Positions 1 to 10,588 of a DNA stretch of 64,000 nucleotides are shown piece by piece. Each line of letters starts with the position of its first letter. Position 1 is the first letter of the stretch. The stretch is from NCBI GenBank assembly GCA_008330645.1, contig VLTN01000033.1, positions 351,008-415,007 of the forward strand. The letters are read 5' to 3'. The notes beneath the pieces were generated by a model that saw only the letters and a list, made by a program, of their open reading frames with translations, did no database searches and had not been told where the DNA came from. A program made the translations under genes and the position numbers. The DNA is from Cafeteria roenbergensis (taxonomy: Eukaryota > Sar > Bigyra > Bicosoecida > Cafeteriaceae).

Positions 1-678
1 AGCAGCCTCCTCAGCGAGGGACTGCGCGTCTCTCACAGAGTACGGCCGGATCGATGCGACCCGCTTGGCCAGGCGGCGGGCCCGTTTCAGCGCGGCGCCG
101 CGGGATGCAAGCAGCGCCGACAACAGCACCGCGCACTGCTCGGACGTCGTCACCGCCTGGCCCGGCACCCACAGCTGCCCAGGCCTCTCGGTCTCAGCCT
201 GTGCGTCTGGCGCTTCGCGTGCCGCCTTGGCTTCCGCCCGGGCAAGCTTGAACACGCGCGGCGTGCCGGGCCCCCGCTTGCGCCTCTTGCCCGCTTTGCG
301 AGTCCTTGTCCGCACTTTGCCTGCGCCCAATGGCAGCTCGTGCATCGACACGTCCTGCCGAACACTAGCTGCGCCTGCGACGGCGCTCGGGGGAGGCGCA
401 TCCGCATCGCGACCAGCGGCTTGCAAGAATTGCGCAACCTCCTGTCCTGCTGCTGCGGTGGGCGTCACCGGCCCCGAAGTGCTGTCGTCCCCGTCCTCAA
501 AGTCGCCATAGCTGGACCCCGACGCCGACTGGCCGTCAGCGGAGTCGCGGGCCGCAGTCTTCCGCTCTGGGCTGCCGTCGCCAAACAGGAGGCGTTGCGC
601 TCCGCCCCCCGGAGCGGCAGCCCCCTGGCCCGTGTCCCGAAGCGGCACGCGCACCGCCGTGTCCGCGTACAGGGCCAT
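1..678 (-). CDS. Partial hypothetical protein, N-terminal 226 residues
   Basis: An open minus-strand frame begins at an ATG at 676-678 (first residues MALYADTAVRVPL) and stays open to the left edge, so the 3' end is missing. It encodes about 226 residues. The N-terminal half is Ala/Gly/Ser-rich with an acidic stretch (GDFEDGDDS). The middle is strongly basic (RTRTRKAGKRRKRG), which looks like a nuclear-localisation or RNA-binding patch. The last part is predicted helical and rich in Leu, Ala and Arg. I recognise no family. The frame is also open upstream of the ATG through the 1020s, so the start is a choice of the first reasonable Met, not proof. Opposite-strand frames here are less protein-like. 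Confidence 0.5.
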   Translation of the reverse strand, partial: MALYADTAVRVPLRDTGQGAAAPGGGAQRLLFGDGSPERKTAARDSADGQSASGSSYGDFEDGDDSTSGPVTPTAAAGQEVAQFLQAAGRDADAPPPSAVAGAASVRQDVSMHELPLGAGKVRTRTRKAGKRRKRGPGTPRVFKLARAEAKAAREAPDAQAETERPGQLWVPGQAVTTSEQCAVLLSALLASRGAALKRARRLAKRVASIRPYSVRDAQSLAEEAA

Positions 679-1114
679 GCGCCCAGGGGCCCCACCGCTC
701 GTCGAAGCGGGGGCTGTGGCCGCGACAAGAGCAACGGCGCCCGCGCTGCTGTGGCGCCCGGCAATGCAGAGCCCGCAAGCACGGCTTGGGTTGCAACGAT
801 TGCGGCCACTCGCGGGCCCGCGCGGCGCGGGTCGAAAGGCGCAATCGACCGCCAACAGGCCTGGCGACTTGGCCTCGCTCGGCAGTCGACCCCGCCGGGT
901 TTGCGATTGGGGGGCCCGTCTCGGTGCAATCTGTGTCTGCTCTTGGGGGTCTCTCTCGGCCACGCAACGAATCAAAACCTCAATACAGCCTCCCCTCCGG
1001 TAGCACGGGGGGATGGCCGTGGTCGAAATACATGCCACCCCCGCCGAGACAGCATGGCAGTTGTGGGCGGGGGGTGGGCGCGCGGCATGGGCACTCGAGC
1101 GCGCGCAAAAGAGG
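679..1114. other. Intergenic, no gene seen
   Basis: This 436-base stretch separates the 5' end of the left partial gene from the 3' end of the R3H gene, both on the minus strand. Open frames here are the low-complexity kind expected at high GC. It should hold the promoter of the left gene and the terminator of the R3H gene, but I see no TATA-like or other clear signal. Confidence 0.4.
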
Positions 1115-3844
1115 TCAGTCCTCATGCAGGGAGCTCTCGCTTGATACAGTCATGGCCACCGCGTTGCCTGACGCGGCGTCGCTTCCCGCGCCCGCTTCGG
1201 GGTCCCGAGGAGTGTGCCGGTGGGCTGGGCGGCCGACCGCGGGCCGCACGTCGGCGCCCACCATGGCGCCGAAGGAGCGGGAATGCTCGCTGGGACCGGG
1301 CTGCGACCGGTGCCACACGTCAGGGGCGCTGTACGTCATGCGCAGGGCAGCGCTTCGCTCCCCCACGGGCTGCAGCCCCCCGCCACTCCGGTATGCCGCG
1401 TCTGCGCTGTAGGGGGTGTCGGCAGCGCTGGCCGGCGCGTCGCCGCCAGCGCCAGAGACAGCGACGGCGGCCCACAGGTCGTCCCCGCCAGCTCCGCTCG
1501 GCGACGCCTCCCCGCCAGCGGGGCGCGGCGGCTTGCCTGTCAGCACAACCGGGCCCGCGGTCGGGGGCGGGCGCTCGTCAGTCGAGGAGTGTGCCGCGCT
1601 GGGACCGACCGCGGCTCTGCCGGCGCCGGCGGTGGCAGCAGCCACGCCCGTCGCCGTTGCGACGTTCCCCGAATGGCTGCCAGGCACTGCGTCGAGCGCA
1701 GCCGCAGCCGCCCCGGCGCTATGAGAGGGGGAGGCCGCCGCCCCAATGCCGCTGATGGGACGACCAGCAGCGGAGGTCGGGGAGCGGCGGCGCGGCGGCT
1801 GCAGCTTGGGCGCCGGGTCGTCCGCCTCGAGCTCAGCCGTTGCGCGCTTGGCCGCAGCGTCGGCCAGTCTGGCCTGGGTCAGGTCCCAGTCCTCCTCCGC
1901 ACCGCGGGGGAGGTGGTCCCGCGCCTGCGCAGCCGAGGCGGGCGCAGGCTGGTGCTGGTGCGAAGGCGGGCGGTGCCTGTCGCCGGCTCCGTTCGCGCGC
2001 GGCTCGCTGGCGGGCTGGGGGGGGCCTTGCTGGACCGGCCGGGAAGCGGCGGCGGGAGCCCCGCCAACCAGCGCAGAGGACGAGGCGGGGGCTGGGTGGG
2101 CCGGGCGGGCTGCCCCGGCTTGGCTGGCCGGACCGACGGAGACGCCACCGAGCGCCGGGGCCGGGGCCAGGGCGCGCTCTCGAGAGCGGACGAAGGCGTT
2201 TCCGTGTCCGGGGTCCGCGGTAGGTGGTGCAGCGACGGGCCTGGCGGCCCGCATGGAGGCCGTGTGAGCAGCGGGCGGCTCCTGGCCGGGGTCCGCGTCC
2301 GCTGGGGGGAAGTGGGGCGGCGGGCGCAGCGAGGGGTCCAGCAGCATCGCGTCGCGAGGGGCGTCGCGGTCGGGGAAGTGTCCAGGGTATGCCGGCATGG
2401 GCGGATAGGGCTGGGCGGCGTGCGGAGCGGCGGCGGGCCGGTGCACGGGAGGCGGTTGGTGGGACATCGCGTCGGCAGGAGGGCCCGGCCCGAAGTGGTG
2501 GTACTGCGGGCGCGGGTGGTACGGGTGCTGCTGCGCCGGCGCCGGCGCCATCGGGGGTGGCGGCGGGGGAAGGGGCTGGTGGTGATGGTGGTGGTGGTGG
2601 TGGGGGGCGTGCTGGTGGACGTGCGTGGCCGGGCCGGCGTCTGCGGCGGCACCGTACGCCATGGAGCCGGAGGGCATCCACGGCATGCTCACCGACCCGC
2701 CGCCGTGGGGCTGGTACCGGGGCTGGGCCGCGCCTGGGTGGGCGTACTGTGCCGCCCAGTCGCCGGCGGGCACCGGCTGCGACTGCGAGATGAACCGCCG
2801 GCCCGCCGTCACGCCCTGGTAGTAGGCGGCGGCGATCTCGGCACTCGCGGTCGCCGAAGGGGCCATGGGCGCCATCATCGGGGGCGGCGGGGGCGGGGGG
2901 TGACCCCCCCTGTAGCCCGCCGGAGGCGGCATGGCCTGGGCGGCGGGGCGCTGGTGGAAGCCTCCCAGGTGGCGGGATTGCGGGGGCGCGCGCGCGTGAG
3001 CGTACGAGATGCCCTGCCCGTAGTGGTGCGAGGGGGCAAACGCGTGCCCACGCGGCGCCTCTGCCTCTGGGCCGCCGCGTTGGGCGCGCCGGGTGCGCCG
3101 GCGCCGCCTCCCGCGCCTTCCAGCGCTGCCGCCTCCGTCGTCCGACCCGTCCCACGCAGCGTGGCCGTCCCCACGGCGAGAGCCGTCCTCCCGGGCGTCG
3201 CTCCGCCCTGCGCCGGACGAGACGGAGCCGGACCGGCCCTCGGCCCCGCCCCTTGAGCTGCTGCGGCCCATCACCGCCTCGCTGTCGTCAGCATCGCTGC
3301 GCCTGCGCCGCGGGGCCACGGGCGCCACGTACCCCACGGACGCTTCCAGCTCCTCGAGCGTCTCGGGGGGCAGGCGCGACTCGTGCGGCGAGAACACAAG
3401 CCGAATGATGGCGGTCGGCGCGGGGTCGCTGCCGCGCGCCGCGCGCCCCCCGCCTCCCGCGCCCTTGAACGTGACCCGGCGCAGGCGAAACCTGTCCGCG
3501 AGCTTGTGGATCAGCATCCGCTTGTATGCGTTCAGGATGGAGGAGTCTCGCGTCAGCAGCTTGCCACCAACTGCAAGGGCTTCCGCCGAGTCGGCAGCGC
3601 CGCTGCCTGCCTCAGAAGCCCCAGCGCCGCCCGCCCGCTCGTCGGGCCCGTTCACCTCGCCGCCGGACGCAATGATAGCCAGCCCCTCCTCGACGAGGCT
3701 TTGGCACTTGGCCTCCTCCTTGAGCAGCCACTCGCGCTCGGCTTGCTTGCCCAATGCTTCGATCAGCTTGCGCGCTCCCACCTCCAGGTCGTGGCTCTGG
3801 CCGTCGATCACAAGGCCGGCGCGGCCTCCCAGCTCGCGGTCCAT
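1115..3844 (-). CDS. R3H-domain protein, proline/histidine-rich
   Basis: About 909 residues from the ATG at 3842-3844 (MDRELGG) to a TGA at 1115. Residues near 105-125 read NAYKRMLIHKLADRFRLRR, which has the R-x3-H signature of the R3H single-stranded nucleic-acid-binding fold; the following I-I-R-L-V-F-S strand fits the end of the domain. The upstream helix (about residues 20-60) resembles the segment before R3H in R3HDM/Encore-type RNA-binding proteins. The rest is low complexity: Ser/Arg patches, a polyhistidine run near 2580-2600, PPPPPP stretches, and Ala/Pro/Gly to the end. A role as a cytoplasmic mRNA-binding protein is inferred from the family. The frame is open further up to 5278 with other in-frame Met codons, and a GTGAGC donor-like site at 5140-5145 follows a short ATG frame, so a 5' exon or longer N-terminus is possible. 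Confidence 0.7.
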   Translation of the reverse strand: MDRELGGRAGLVIDGQSHDLEVGARKLIEALGKQAEREWLLKEEAKCQSLVEEGLAIIASGGEVNGPDERAGGAGASEAGSGAADSAEALAVGGKLLTRDSSILNAYKRMLIHKLADRFRLRRVTFKGAGGGGRAARGSDPAPTAIIRLVFSPHESRLPPETLEELEASVGYVAPVAPRRRRSDADDSEAVMGRSSSRGGAEGRSGSVSSGAGRSDAREDGSRRGDGHAAWDGSDDGGGSAGRRGRRRRRTRRAQRGGPEAEAPRGHAFAPSHHYGQGISYAHARAPPQSRHLGGFHQRPAAQAMPPPAGYRGGHPPPPPPPMMAPMAPSATASAEIAAAYYQGVTAGRRFISQSQPVPAGDWAAQYAHPGAAQPRYQPHGGGSVSMPWMPSGSMAYGAAADAGPATHVHQHAPHHHHHHHHQPLPPPPPPMAPAPAQQHPYHPRPQYHHFGPGPPADAMSHQPPPVHRPAAAPHAAQPYPPMPAYPGHFPDRDAPRDAMLLDPSLRPPPHFPPADADPGQEPPAAHTASMRAARPVAAPPTADPGHGNAFVRSRERALAPAPALGGVSVGPASQAGAARPAHPAPASSSALVGGAPAAASRPVQQGPPQPASEPRANGAGDRHRPPSHQHQPAPASAAQARDHLPRGAEEDWDLTQARLADAAAKRATAELEADDPAPKLQPPRRRSPTSAAGRPISGIGAAASPSHSAGAAAAALDAVPGSHSGNVATATGVAAATAGAGRAAVGPSAAHSSTDERPPPTAGPVVLTGKPPRPAGGEASPSGAGGDDLWAAVAVSGAGGDAPASAADTPYSADAAYRSGGGLQPVGERSAALRMTYSAPDVWHRSQPGPSEHSRSFGAMVGADVRPAVGRPAHRHTPRDPEAGAGSDAASGNAVAMTVSSESSLHED

Positions 3845-6174
3845 GCCCGTTGCGCGCGCCGGGCGCGCGGCGCGGGCCCCCGGGGCGTCGCTGCCGCCGC
3901 CGTTTGACGCATGGTTCCCCGCGCGGGAGTGGATTGGCATTGGGCCCGCGCTCGTCGCCCACGGCACCGGCTGCTCTCCGTGCATGGCACGGTGAGCAGC
4001 TTCCCAGTCGCCATGGGAGGGCGCGTGGGCTGCGGAGGGTCTGGCGTGGTGGTCGGCGGCAGCCCGAGGCCCGCGTTCCCCCGCGTCCCTGCGGGGCGAG
4101 CGACGGCTCCCCGCGTCCGGCCAGCCTCGGCTGGGCGCCGTTTCGCCCGCGGCAAAGCTGGGGCTCGGCAGGACAGCGGCGATACTGACCCCGCCGGGGG
4201 CCGCGAGGGGCCCGCTGCCCCAGAACGTGGAAGAGGTATGGCCCGGCGGCGTGAAGGGCACGATGGGCGCAACTCGCCTCGAAGGGCTTGGCGGGTGCTC
4301 CATCGCTGCGGCGGACTGCTGGCACCTCGTCCGCGGCGAGACGGCAGCTGCGCGGGGCGGCTCTCTGGCCCACTCGTGGAAGCGCCCGCGAGAGTGGCCG
4401 CCGTGCTGGGGCAGGGCGCCGAAAACGGTCTGCGGACCTGCTGCAGCTCGCGGTGGTTTGGAGGCAGATCCCGGCGCTGCTCGAGTTCGGGATGCCCTGC
4501 AGAAATCCAAGCCCTCGGAGCGCAGTCGCCTCGCCGCGCGGAGCTGAGAGCCCGGGGAGGGGGCAGCCGCGATCGCGGCCTCCCGAAGCTCGGCTGGCCA
4601 CGGGTGCGGCGGCCCGGAGCTCCAGAGTTGCTCGCTGCAGGCTCCGCCAGGTCTGGGCGCCTCGGCCGTGCGCCCTTGCAGCCCGGCGGCGGCGCCCCGC
4701 TTGGGCTGCAACGCCGGACCAGCGGCGCGCCCTGCATCGTCGTTGTGCGAGGCAGGGGCAGCGCGAAGGCTGCAGTGCATGTCCGCACTGCGGGGGCGGC
4801 GCGGGGGCTCGCGGGGGTGCGGGGGGGATTTGGGGGACCTTCGAGCAGCAGGCGAGGTGAAAGCTCTAATGCACGCAGATGCCTCGCTGCCCCTCTTGCA
4901 CGGGCCGCTGAGCACGGGCCCGACGCAACTTGGTGGGGGGAGGTCTCCTGGTGCGCCGAGGGCCTCGTGGCGCACCCACCCGGCCCAAGTCGCCTTGCCA
5001 GACCGGGGCGCCATGAGGCAGCCGCGAGCGGTTCTCCGTCGCTCGCGCACCTCCCGCCGCCCCCCGGGGTTGCATGCACGCGCGACATCGCCTGCCCTCC
5101 AGCCCCGGTGCGGCGATTGAGAGCGCTGGCCAGCGCGGTGCTCACGGCTTCTCCTCCGGGGCTTGACCAGCTGGGCGCGAGTGCGGCCGGCTGGGCTCAA
5201 CTCCGTTCGGCGAGGCGACTGCAGCGAGAGCACAGCAGGCCGCGGAGAAGAGCGCAGACATCCCCGGCGAAGGTTCACCCTCGCCGATTGGGGGCGGAAC
5301 GCCAGGCGACGCGCCCGTGCGCGCCCGGTCGGCGCCGCCTCCGTCCGGGCCGGCGGCGCGCGGCTCCGCCCAGGTGTCCACCCGCAGGGCCGGTGCGCGG
5401 CGCCGGAGCGGGAGCGCTCGGGGTGGAGCTGGGTCCTCGTCTGCGAGGCTCATCGCGACGCTTTGCCTGACGCCGCAACTCATTTTGGCGGAAACGGCTG
5501 CCTCGGCGAGGCCGCGCGTCCCGTCAGTTGGGGGGCAAGGGAGGGTGGGCGGGCCGCTCCGCGAGCAGCGCAGGCAGCCGGGCTCGGCCGCGCGCAATGT
5601 GGCGCACGAAACTGGCAACCTCGATCCCTGCCAGAGCCCGAGCCACGGGCGGGCTGGCTCCTGCGAGGCGGCACGGACTGTTCGCCCTGCTGGTGGACTG
5701 CCGCGCGTCTTCCGGGCCTCGCAGGCCCACAGCTGCCGCACCGCAGCGGAGGCCCGCTCGCCCGCCGGCTGGGGCGCCCGACGAGGCGCTGGGGGGCGCG
5801 AGGTCCCGCAGCGGCGGCGGCGGAGCAGCTCGCGAGCGGGCGTTTCCGGCCAGCCGGAGCTGCTGTCTCCGCATCAACGAGGGGCTGCTTCGCATTGCAC
5901 GCCGCCAGGCTGCGGCGCGTCGCACTGGCGCGACGCCGCCCGCGTCGCGCCCGGCGCGAGGCCGCGTGCCGCCACTTCGGCCAGGGCCGCGGGCGCCAAC
6001 AGGGCCGGCGCCCAGCGGCCAGAGGCCGGCGCTCCCAGCGCAGCGCCGCCCTCGCCGCAGCGGGCCTTTTGCCGCGGCAGAGGGCGGGCTGGTCGATCGC
6101 AGGCCGCGGGGACGATCGACCAAGCGCGGCGCATCGGCGCGGCATTCCCCTGGCCCAGAGCGCACAGAGCGGAA
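3845..6174. other. Upstream region between divergent R3H and CHMP5 genes
   Basis: The 3845-5278 part is open in the frame of the R3H gene and could contain its 5' UTR, an upstream coding part or an intron. The remainder to 6174 is the presumed shared promoter region of two divergent genes. On the minus strand an ATG frame at about 5260 (MSALFSAACC) runs into a GTGAGC donor-like site at 5145, a candidate first exon for the R3H gene. I could not find a phase-matched acceptor with certainty. Confidence 0.35.
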
Positions 6175-7322
6175 ATGTTCGGGCGCGTGTTCGGCCGGGC
6201 TCCGGCCCCAGCGGCGCCCGCCGCCCCGGCGGCCCCTGTGCGGAGCCTTGCGGAGACCATCGAGGACGCTGACAAGCGGGGCGCGCACATGCAGGCCAAG
6301 GTGAGGCTTTGCCTCGACAGCGACGCGCGCACCGCTCCGGCGCCCGCCCCGAGCGTGCACCCGTCGGGCGCTGCGGGGTCGGTCCTACCATCATGCTCGA
6401 GGCGGGCGGGGCGCGAGGTGCCTCGAGCTGGGAGGGGGGGGGCGTGGGCTGGGCTCCGCCTGAGCCGCGCGTGGGTTCCGAGAAGCTTCCGGCAGCGGCC
6501 AGGCCGCACCTACGCCGAGGCCAGGCGCCGGCAGGACCCGGCTCCGGCCGACCGTCACGCCAAGCTGGGGCCGTCGGCCCGGCCCGCGGTGGCTGCCCTC
6601 GATCGGCAGCCGCGCCTCCCGGTTCTGCGTCCCATTGGCTCGTGCATTCCCTGCTGGCCTCCAACCTCGCCTCCGCCCCCGCCTCCCCGCCGCGCCTCTG
6701 CTCGCAGATTGCGGCGTGCAACAAGGAGCTCCACGGGCTGAAGCAGCAGCTTGCCCGCACGCGCTCCCCTGCCCAGCAGAACCTGATCAAGAAAAAAATG
6801 CTGGCGATTCTGCAGCGGCGCAAGCTCTACGAGCGCAACGCCTCGCAGATGATGTCAGTAGCCACCAAGATGGAGTCCACCAGCATGGCGATTGAGTCTG
6901 CGGAGATGGCCACGAACCAGGTCGCCACCATCCGGCAGCAGGTGGGCGTGCTCAAGGACAAGACCGCTGAGCTGGACCTGGACGCGCTCGAGGATGCGCA
7001 GGATGACTTGGAGGACCTCATGGGCGACGTCGACGAGGTCCACGAGATCATGGGCCGCTCCTTTGGCATGGATGAAGTGAGCGACGCCGACCTCGACGCG
7101 GAGCTGGCGCTCATCGGGGAGGAGGATGGGCTGGATTTGGGCGAGGAGTTTGACGGCATCGAGGCCGGGCCTGGCGGCGTGTCGGACCCCTACGCGATGC
7201 CCGCCGTCCCGGCTGCGGCTGCGGCGTCCTCAGCGGGGCCTGTGCCGGTCGCCGCGGGAACGGCCATGCCCGCTGTTCCCGCTGCCAGTGGCAGCCACGA
7301 CGCCTACGGCGGCACTCTGTAA
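6175..7322 (+). CDS. CHMP5: ESCRT-III subunit CHMP5/Vps60 (Snf7 family)
   Basis: Two exons, 6175-6300 and 6708-7322, joined in phase 0 across a 407-base intron (GTGAGG...CTCGCAG), give 246 residues; human CHMP5 is 219. The protein starts MFGRVFGR, like the MNRLFGK start of CHMP5. It continues with the basic helical hairpin (residues about 23-110, including KKKMLAILQRRKLYE, the counterpart of the CHMP5 KALRVLKQKRMYE segment). Then come the acidic helices LEDAQDDLEDLMGDVDEVHE and the SRSYG-like GRSFGMDE, which are diagnostic of CHMP5/Vps60 rather than Snf7/CHMP4. The Ala/Pro-rich tail carries a few extra residues. Vps60 acts late in ESCRT-III remodelling on endosomes and binds the Vta1/LIP5 cofactor of Vps4. 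The start is the first Met in the exon and has an A at -3. Confidence 0.93.
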
Positions 7323-7338
7323 GCGGCCCGAGCGCCTC

Positions 7339-7369
7339 GTGTGTGCGTGTGCGTGTGTCTGTGTGCGTC
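7339..7369. repeat. TG-rich microsatellite in CHMP5 3' region
   Basis: An imperfect (TG)n/(CGTGTG)n tract begins 17 bases after the CHMP5 stop codon, in the 218-base gap before the convergent coiled-coil gene. It probably lies in the 3' UTR. Confidence 0.7.
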
Positions 7370-7540
7370 ATCTCCACCCCTTCACGTCGTTCATGCGTGC
7401 ATTTGCTGCCGGGCATACGCCAGTCTTTCACAGCGGGCAGCGACCGGCAGACTCGGTGCAGCGCAGGGCCGGGCAACGCCCCGCGCACGCTCTGCAAACA
7501 GCTCCCCACCAGCGCCCGTCGCGCCCGCTCACCGGCCGGG

Positions 7541-10500
7541 TCAGCGCTTCGCCGTAGCTCGCTTCGTCGCCTTCTTCTTCTTCTTCTTGCCCGACGGCTT
7601 GGGCTTGGTGCCGAGGCCGAGAGCGTCGCGGAGCTCGGGGAAGGGGTGGCGCTCGAGCGCCACGCCGGGAAGGCTCACGCCCCGAGCCTCGATTGCGGCG
7701 GCCGCGGACGTGCTGCCGCCTGCCGCCCGCCCCGGGGCTGCGGACGCGGACGCTGGCCGGCCGGCCTTGGCGCCGGCTGCTGCTGCCTTGGACGCAACCC
7801 TCCCCGCGGTCGCCGGCCTTGCCGGCTTACCGGTGCCCTTGCTGGTGCCCTTGGCAGCCTTCTTCGACTTGGGCTTGGAGGCCTTTGCAGCCGCTGCTGC
7901 TGCTGCGGCAGCGGAGGCGGCTGCCGCGGCAGCAGCTCCTCGGCTCTCGATGGACCGGCGAACGGCCGCTTCGCGCTCCGCCTGCGCCTCTGCAGCGCGG
8001 CTCTTTGCGGCGAGGCTTGCCTCCCAGGCCGCGGCCTCTTCCTCGGGGGAGAGCACTAGCGCGCGAGCGAGGCTCTTGGCCGGCGGCAGCATCGACGCCA
8101 GGCCAGCTCGCTCGAAGGCCGCGCGGATGGCATCGGCGCTGTCGGTGACCGCGCGTGTCCCCCTCGAGGAAGCAGGGCGCTGGCCGGACGTCAACCGGGG
8201 GCGCTGCACCGGCCGCCAGCTGGACCTCAGGAACCCGCTGGCGGCAGGGGCGTCGCCAGGCCCGCTGAGCCCCTCGCCTGCTCGCGCTGCCGCCCCACCG
8301 TCCGCCCTCCCGGCGGAGGGAGGCACTGCGGGCGCGGCCGGTTCCAGATGTCCCGCTTCAGGGCCGCGGGCGCCGCCGCTGCGCGGAGACTCGGCCCGCG
8401 ATTTGGCCTCCTCGCTGGCCGCCGCCGACGCGGACGCGCTGGTGCTTGCGCTCGATGACGTGCCCCCTGGGCGGCGGGAGCGGCGCGAGGGCGGCGAGGG
8501 CGGCGCGGACGACTCAGCGGACCGCCACCCGTGCGTTCCCGCGTCGCCCAGCCGCATGAAACCCCTCGCCGAGGGCCTGTCCTTGGCCTGGCCGCGGTTT
8601 CGCCTCGCACCGGCGGCTGCGGCCGCAGTTGCGAGCGGCGGCACGGGCGGCGGGGCGGCGGAAGCCGGCACGGCCACAGGCTGCGGCAGGCGCGCCCTCA
8701 CGGCAGAGGCCGGCCTACCGCCAGTGCCGGTGCTGGCGTCGTGCACAGAGGCAGTGGCGCTCCACGGCCGCCGGTCAGAGGGCCGCACGCTGGCCAGCGG
8801 GGCGCGGCCGGTGGCCGGGCCGCCAACTGCCCCGGCTTCGGCCACAGCCTGCGCCATGCCGCTGGCAGAGCCGACCGGCCGGCCGCTGGCACTGAAGCCT
8901 CGCCCCGCCCCGCGCTGAGATCGGCCCGCCGAGGATCGCTCGGCCCAGCCCTCGCGGCCTCTTCCCGCCCCCGTGGCGGCCAATGAGCCGAGGCCGTCGA
9001 ACCCGTCCAGGCCATCGTCGTCGTCGTCGTCGTCGTCATCCACTCTGATCGCAGCTTCGTAATCGTCACGTACAATCGCAGCCTCGTCATCATCGAGCGC
9101 ACTGGCGGTGCCTCGAAGCCCGAGGCCTGGGCCCGGTTCCAGCACATGCCTGCCTTGTGTCACCGCGAAACCGCCGTTGCCCGTGGGCACAAGCCTCCTC
9201 CCCCCCGTGCTGAACAGGTCGTCGTCGGCGGCCGCCACGGCCACTGACGCCGCCGTGGCCCGTGCCCGTGCGCCCGCCCCTCTGGCGGCGGTGAGCGCGC
9301 TCCTTCGAGTGTCGCCCGCCTGCGAGTCGGCAGCGGCCCGCAGACCCGTGCTGGCAGGGCGCGCTGAAGCAGGCCGGGAAGGCCTCCCCCCCGCCCGCGC
9401 AGACGCCTGCTCGATGACGGACGCCACCCCCCTGCCCAGCGAAGCGCCCTCGGGCACGGCGGAGGCCGGACGCCTCCTCGCCGCCAGCCGCCTCGTGGTC
9501 TCGGACCGCGCCGCCGCTCGCCGCTGCTCCCACTCCTGGAGCGTTGCTTTGAGCGACGCTGCGTCTCTCGCCTTGATGTCGGACGTCGCCCGACGCTCGG
9601 CCCACACAGTGGCCAGGGAGCCATCGTCCCCAGCCCGAAGAAGCGCAGCCGTCGCGCGCATGTGCGCGGGCCGGCGGCCCAGAGGTATGGCCGACAGCGG
9701 GCGGCTCCTGGCAGAGCCCGTTCCGGTAGAGCCCGCGCCCAGGCCGGATCGAGCGCTGGCGAGCGGCCGGGCAAGCCTGGCCTCGGCGCGCGCAGAGGCC
9801 GCCTCCATGCGGCGCGCAGACTCCACAGCCTCGCGGTGGATCTGCGAGCGGCGCTTGAGCTGCCAGCGGACCGAGCTCGTCTCCGCAGCCACGGACTTGG
9901 CAGCCGATGCCTCGGCGTGAGCGGCCTGCCTGGCGGATGCCGCAGCATCCAGAGACAGCATCAGCCGGCGCCTGGCGCCCGCAGCAGCCGTTGCGGCTCC
10001 GACGGCTGCCTTGTCCGCCTCTTCAGCGGCCGCCTTGGCCGACGCCACCTCGGGAAACCGAGACGCCAGCTGCCGATCGCGAGGCACCCGCGAGCTCGTC
10101 GCAGCCGATGCCGCCACGGCCCCGCCGTCGCCCTCGGCCTGCAGCAGGCGTTCCGCAGCATCCATGGCCTCGTCCAGCTCCCGCTCAGCTGCGTGCGCGG
10201 CTCGCCTCGCGTCCGCCGCGACGCTGTCCAGCGTCGCACACTCCTCTTGCAACGCCAGAGCAGCAGCGTCGGCGCGCTCGGCGCGCTCACGCAGTGCGCC
10301 AGCTGCCACAGAGGCCTCGGCTTGGCGCCGCTCAAGCCGGCGAGCGTGCGAAGACAGCACATCGCGGCGCTTGAAAACGGACAGGGGCTTGGCAACCACA
10401 ACGGGCTCCACCGTCCGCGACGGGTCCTGAATGATTGCGCCCCTCCCAGACACCAGTGCGGACGCGGGCCGGCTCCATGCGACCGGGCTGCTCTCGCGCG

Positions 10501-10588
10501 GCGTCGCCGAGGCGCCCCTCCTCGTTGTCGACAGCCGAGCGCTCACTGGCCGCACGCGGCGGTTGAGACCGGCGGCTCCCGGCTCCAT
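7541..10588 (-). CDS. Coiled-coil protein with repeated RPxSA motifs
   Basis: About 1,015 residues from the ATG at 10586-10588 (MEPGAAGLNRR) to a TAG at 7541. Roughly residues 70-300 are Ala/Glu/Arg-rich heptad-like sequence (for example RRLERRQAEASVAAG and ELDEAMDAAERLLQAE), predicted coiled coil. About eleven short RP-x-S/T-A motifs are scattered through the protein (RPVSA, RPASA, RPLSA, RPWSA, RPATA). An Asp run of eight, coded by GAC/GAT repeats at about 9012-9042, sits mid-protein. The C-terminus is Lys/Ala-rich and ends KKKKKKATKRATAKR. I recognise no catalytic domain. In my experience RPxSA-type motifs are common in flagellar and microtubule-associated proteins of protists, so an axonemal or cytoskeletal role is a tentative inference. 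The frame is open up to 11233, but the sequence upstream of 10588 is less protein-like. Confidence 0.65.
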   Translation of the reverse strand: MEPGAAGLNRRVRPVSARLSTTRRGASATPRESSPVAWSRPASALVSGRGAIIQDPSRTVEPVVVAKPLSVFKRRDVLSSHARRLERRQAEASVAAGALRERAERADAAALALQEECATLDSVAADARRAAHAAERELDEAMDAAERLLQAEGDGGAVAASAATSSRVPRDRQLASRFPEVASAKAAAEEADKAAVGAATAAAGARRRLMLSLDAAASARQAAHAEASAAKSVAAETSSVRWQLKRRSQIHREAVESARRMEAASARAEARLARPLASARSGLGAGSTGTGSARSRPLSAIPLGRRPAHMRATAALLRAGDDGSLATVWAERRATSDIKARDAASLKATLQEWEQRRAAARSETTRRLAARRRPASAVPEGASLGRGVASVIEQASARAGGRPSRPASARPASTGLRAAADSQAGDTRRSALTAARGAGARARATAASVAVAAADDDLFSTGGRRLVPTGNGGFAVTQGRHVLEPGPGLGLRGTASALDDDEAAIVRDDYEAAIRVDDDDDDDDDGLDGFDGLGSLAATGAGRGREGWAERSSAGRSQRGAGRGFSASGRPVGSASGMAQAVAEAGAVGGPATGRAPLASVRPSDRRPWSATASVHDASTGTGGRPASAVRARLPQPVAVPASAAPPPVPPLATAAAAAGARRNRGQAKDRPSARGFMRLGDAGTHGWRSAESSAPPSPPSRRSRRPGGTSSSASTSASASAAASEEAKSRAESPRSGGARGPEAGHLEPAAPAVPPSAGRADGGAAARAGEGLSGPGDAPAASGFLRSSWRPVQRPRLTSGQRPASSRGTRAVTDSADAIRAAFERAGLASMLPPAKSLARALVLSPEEEAAAWEASLAAKSRAAEAQAEREAAVRRSIESRGAAAAAAASAAAAAAAAAKASKPKSKKAAKGTSKGTGKPARPATAGRVASKAAAAGAKAGRPASASAAPGRAAGGSTSAAAAIEARGVSLPGVALERHPFPELRDALGLGTKPKPSGKKKKKKATKRATAKR

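Noticed and set aside
340-3256. Plus-strand frames of 471 and 680 codons
   Set aside because: They oppose the R3H gene and the left partial gene and consist of Arg/Gly/Ala noise.
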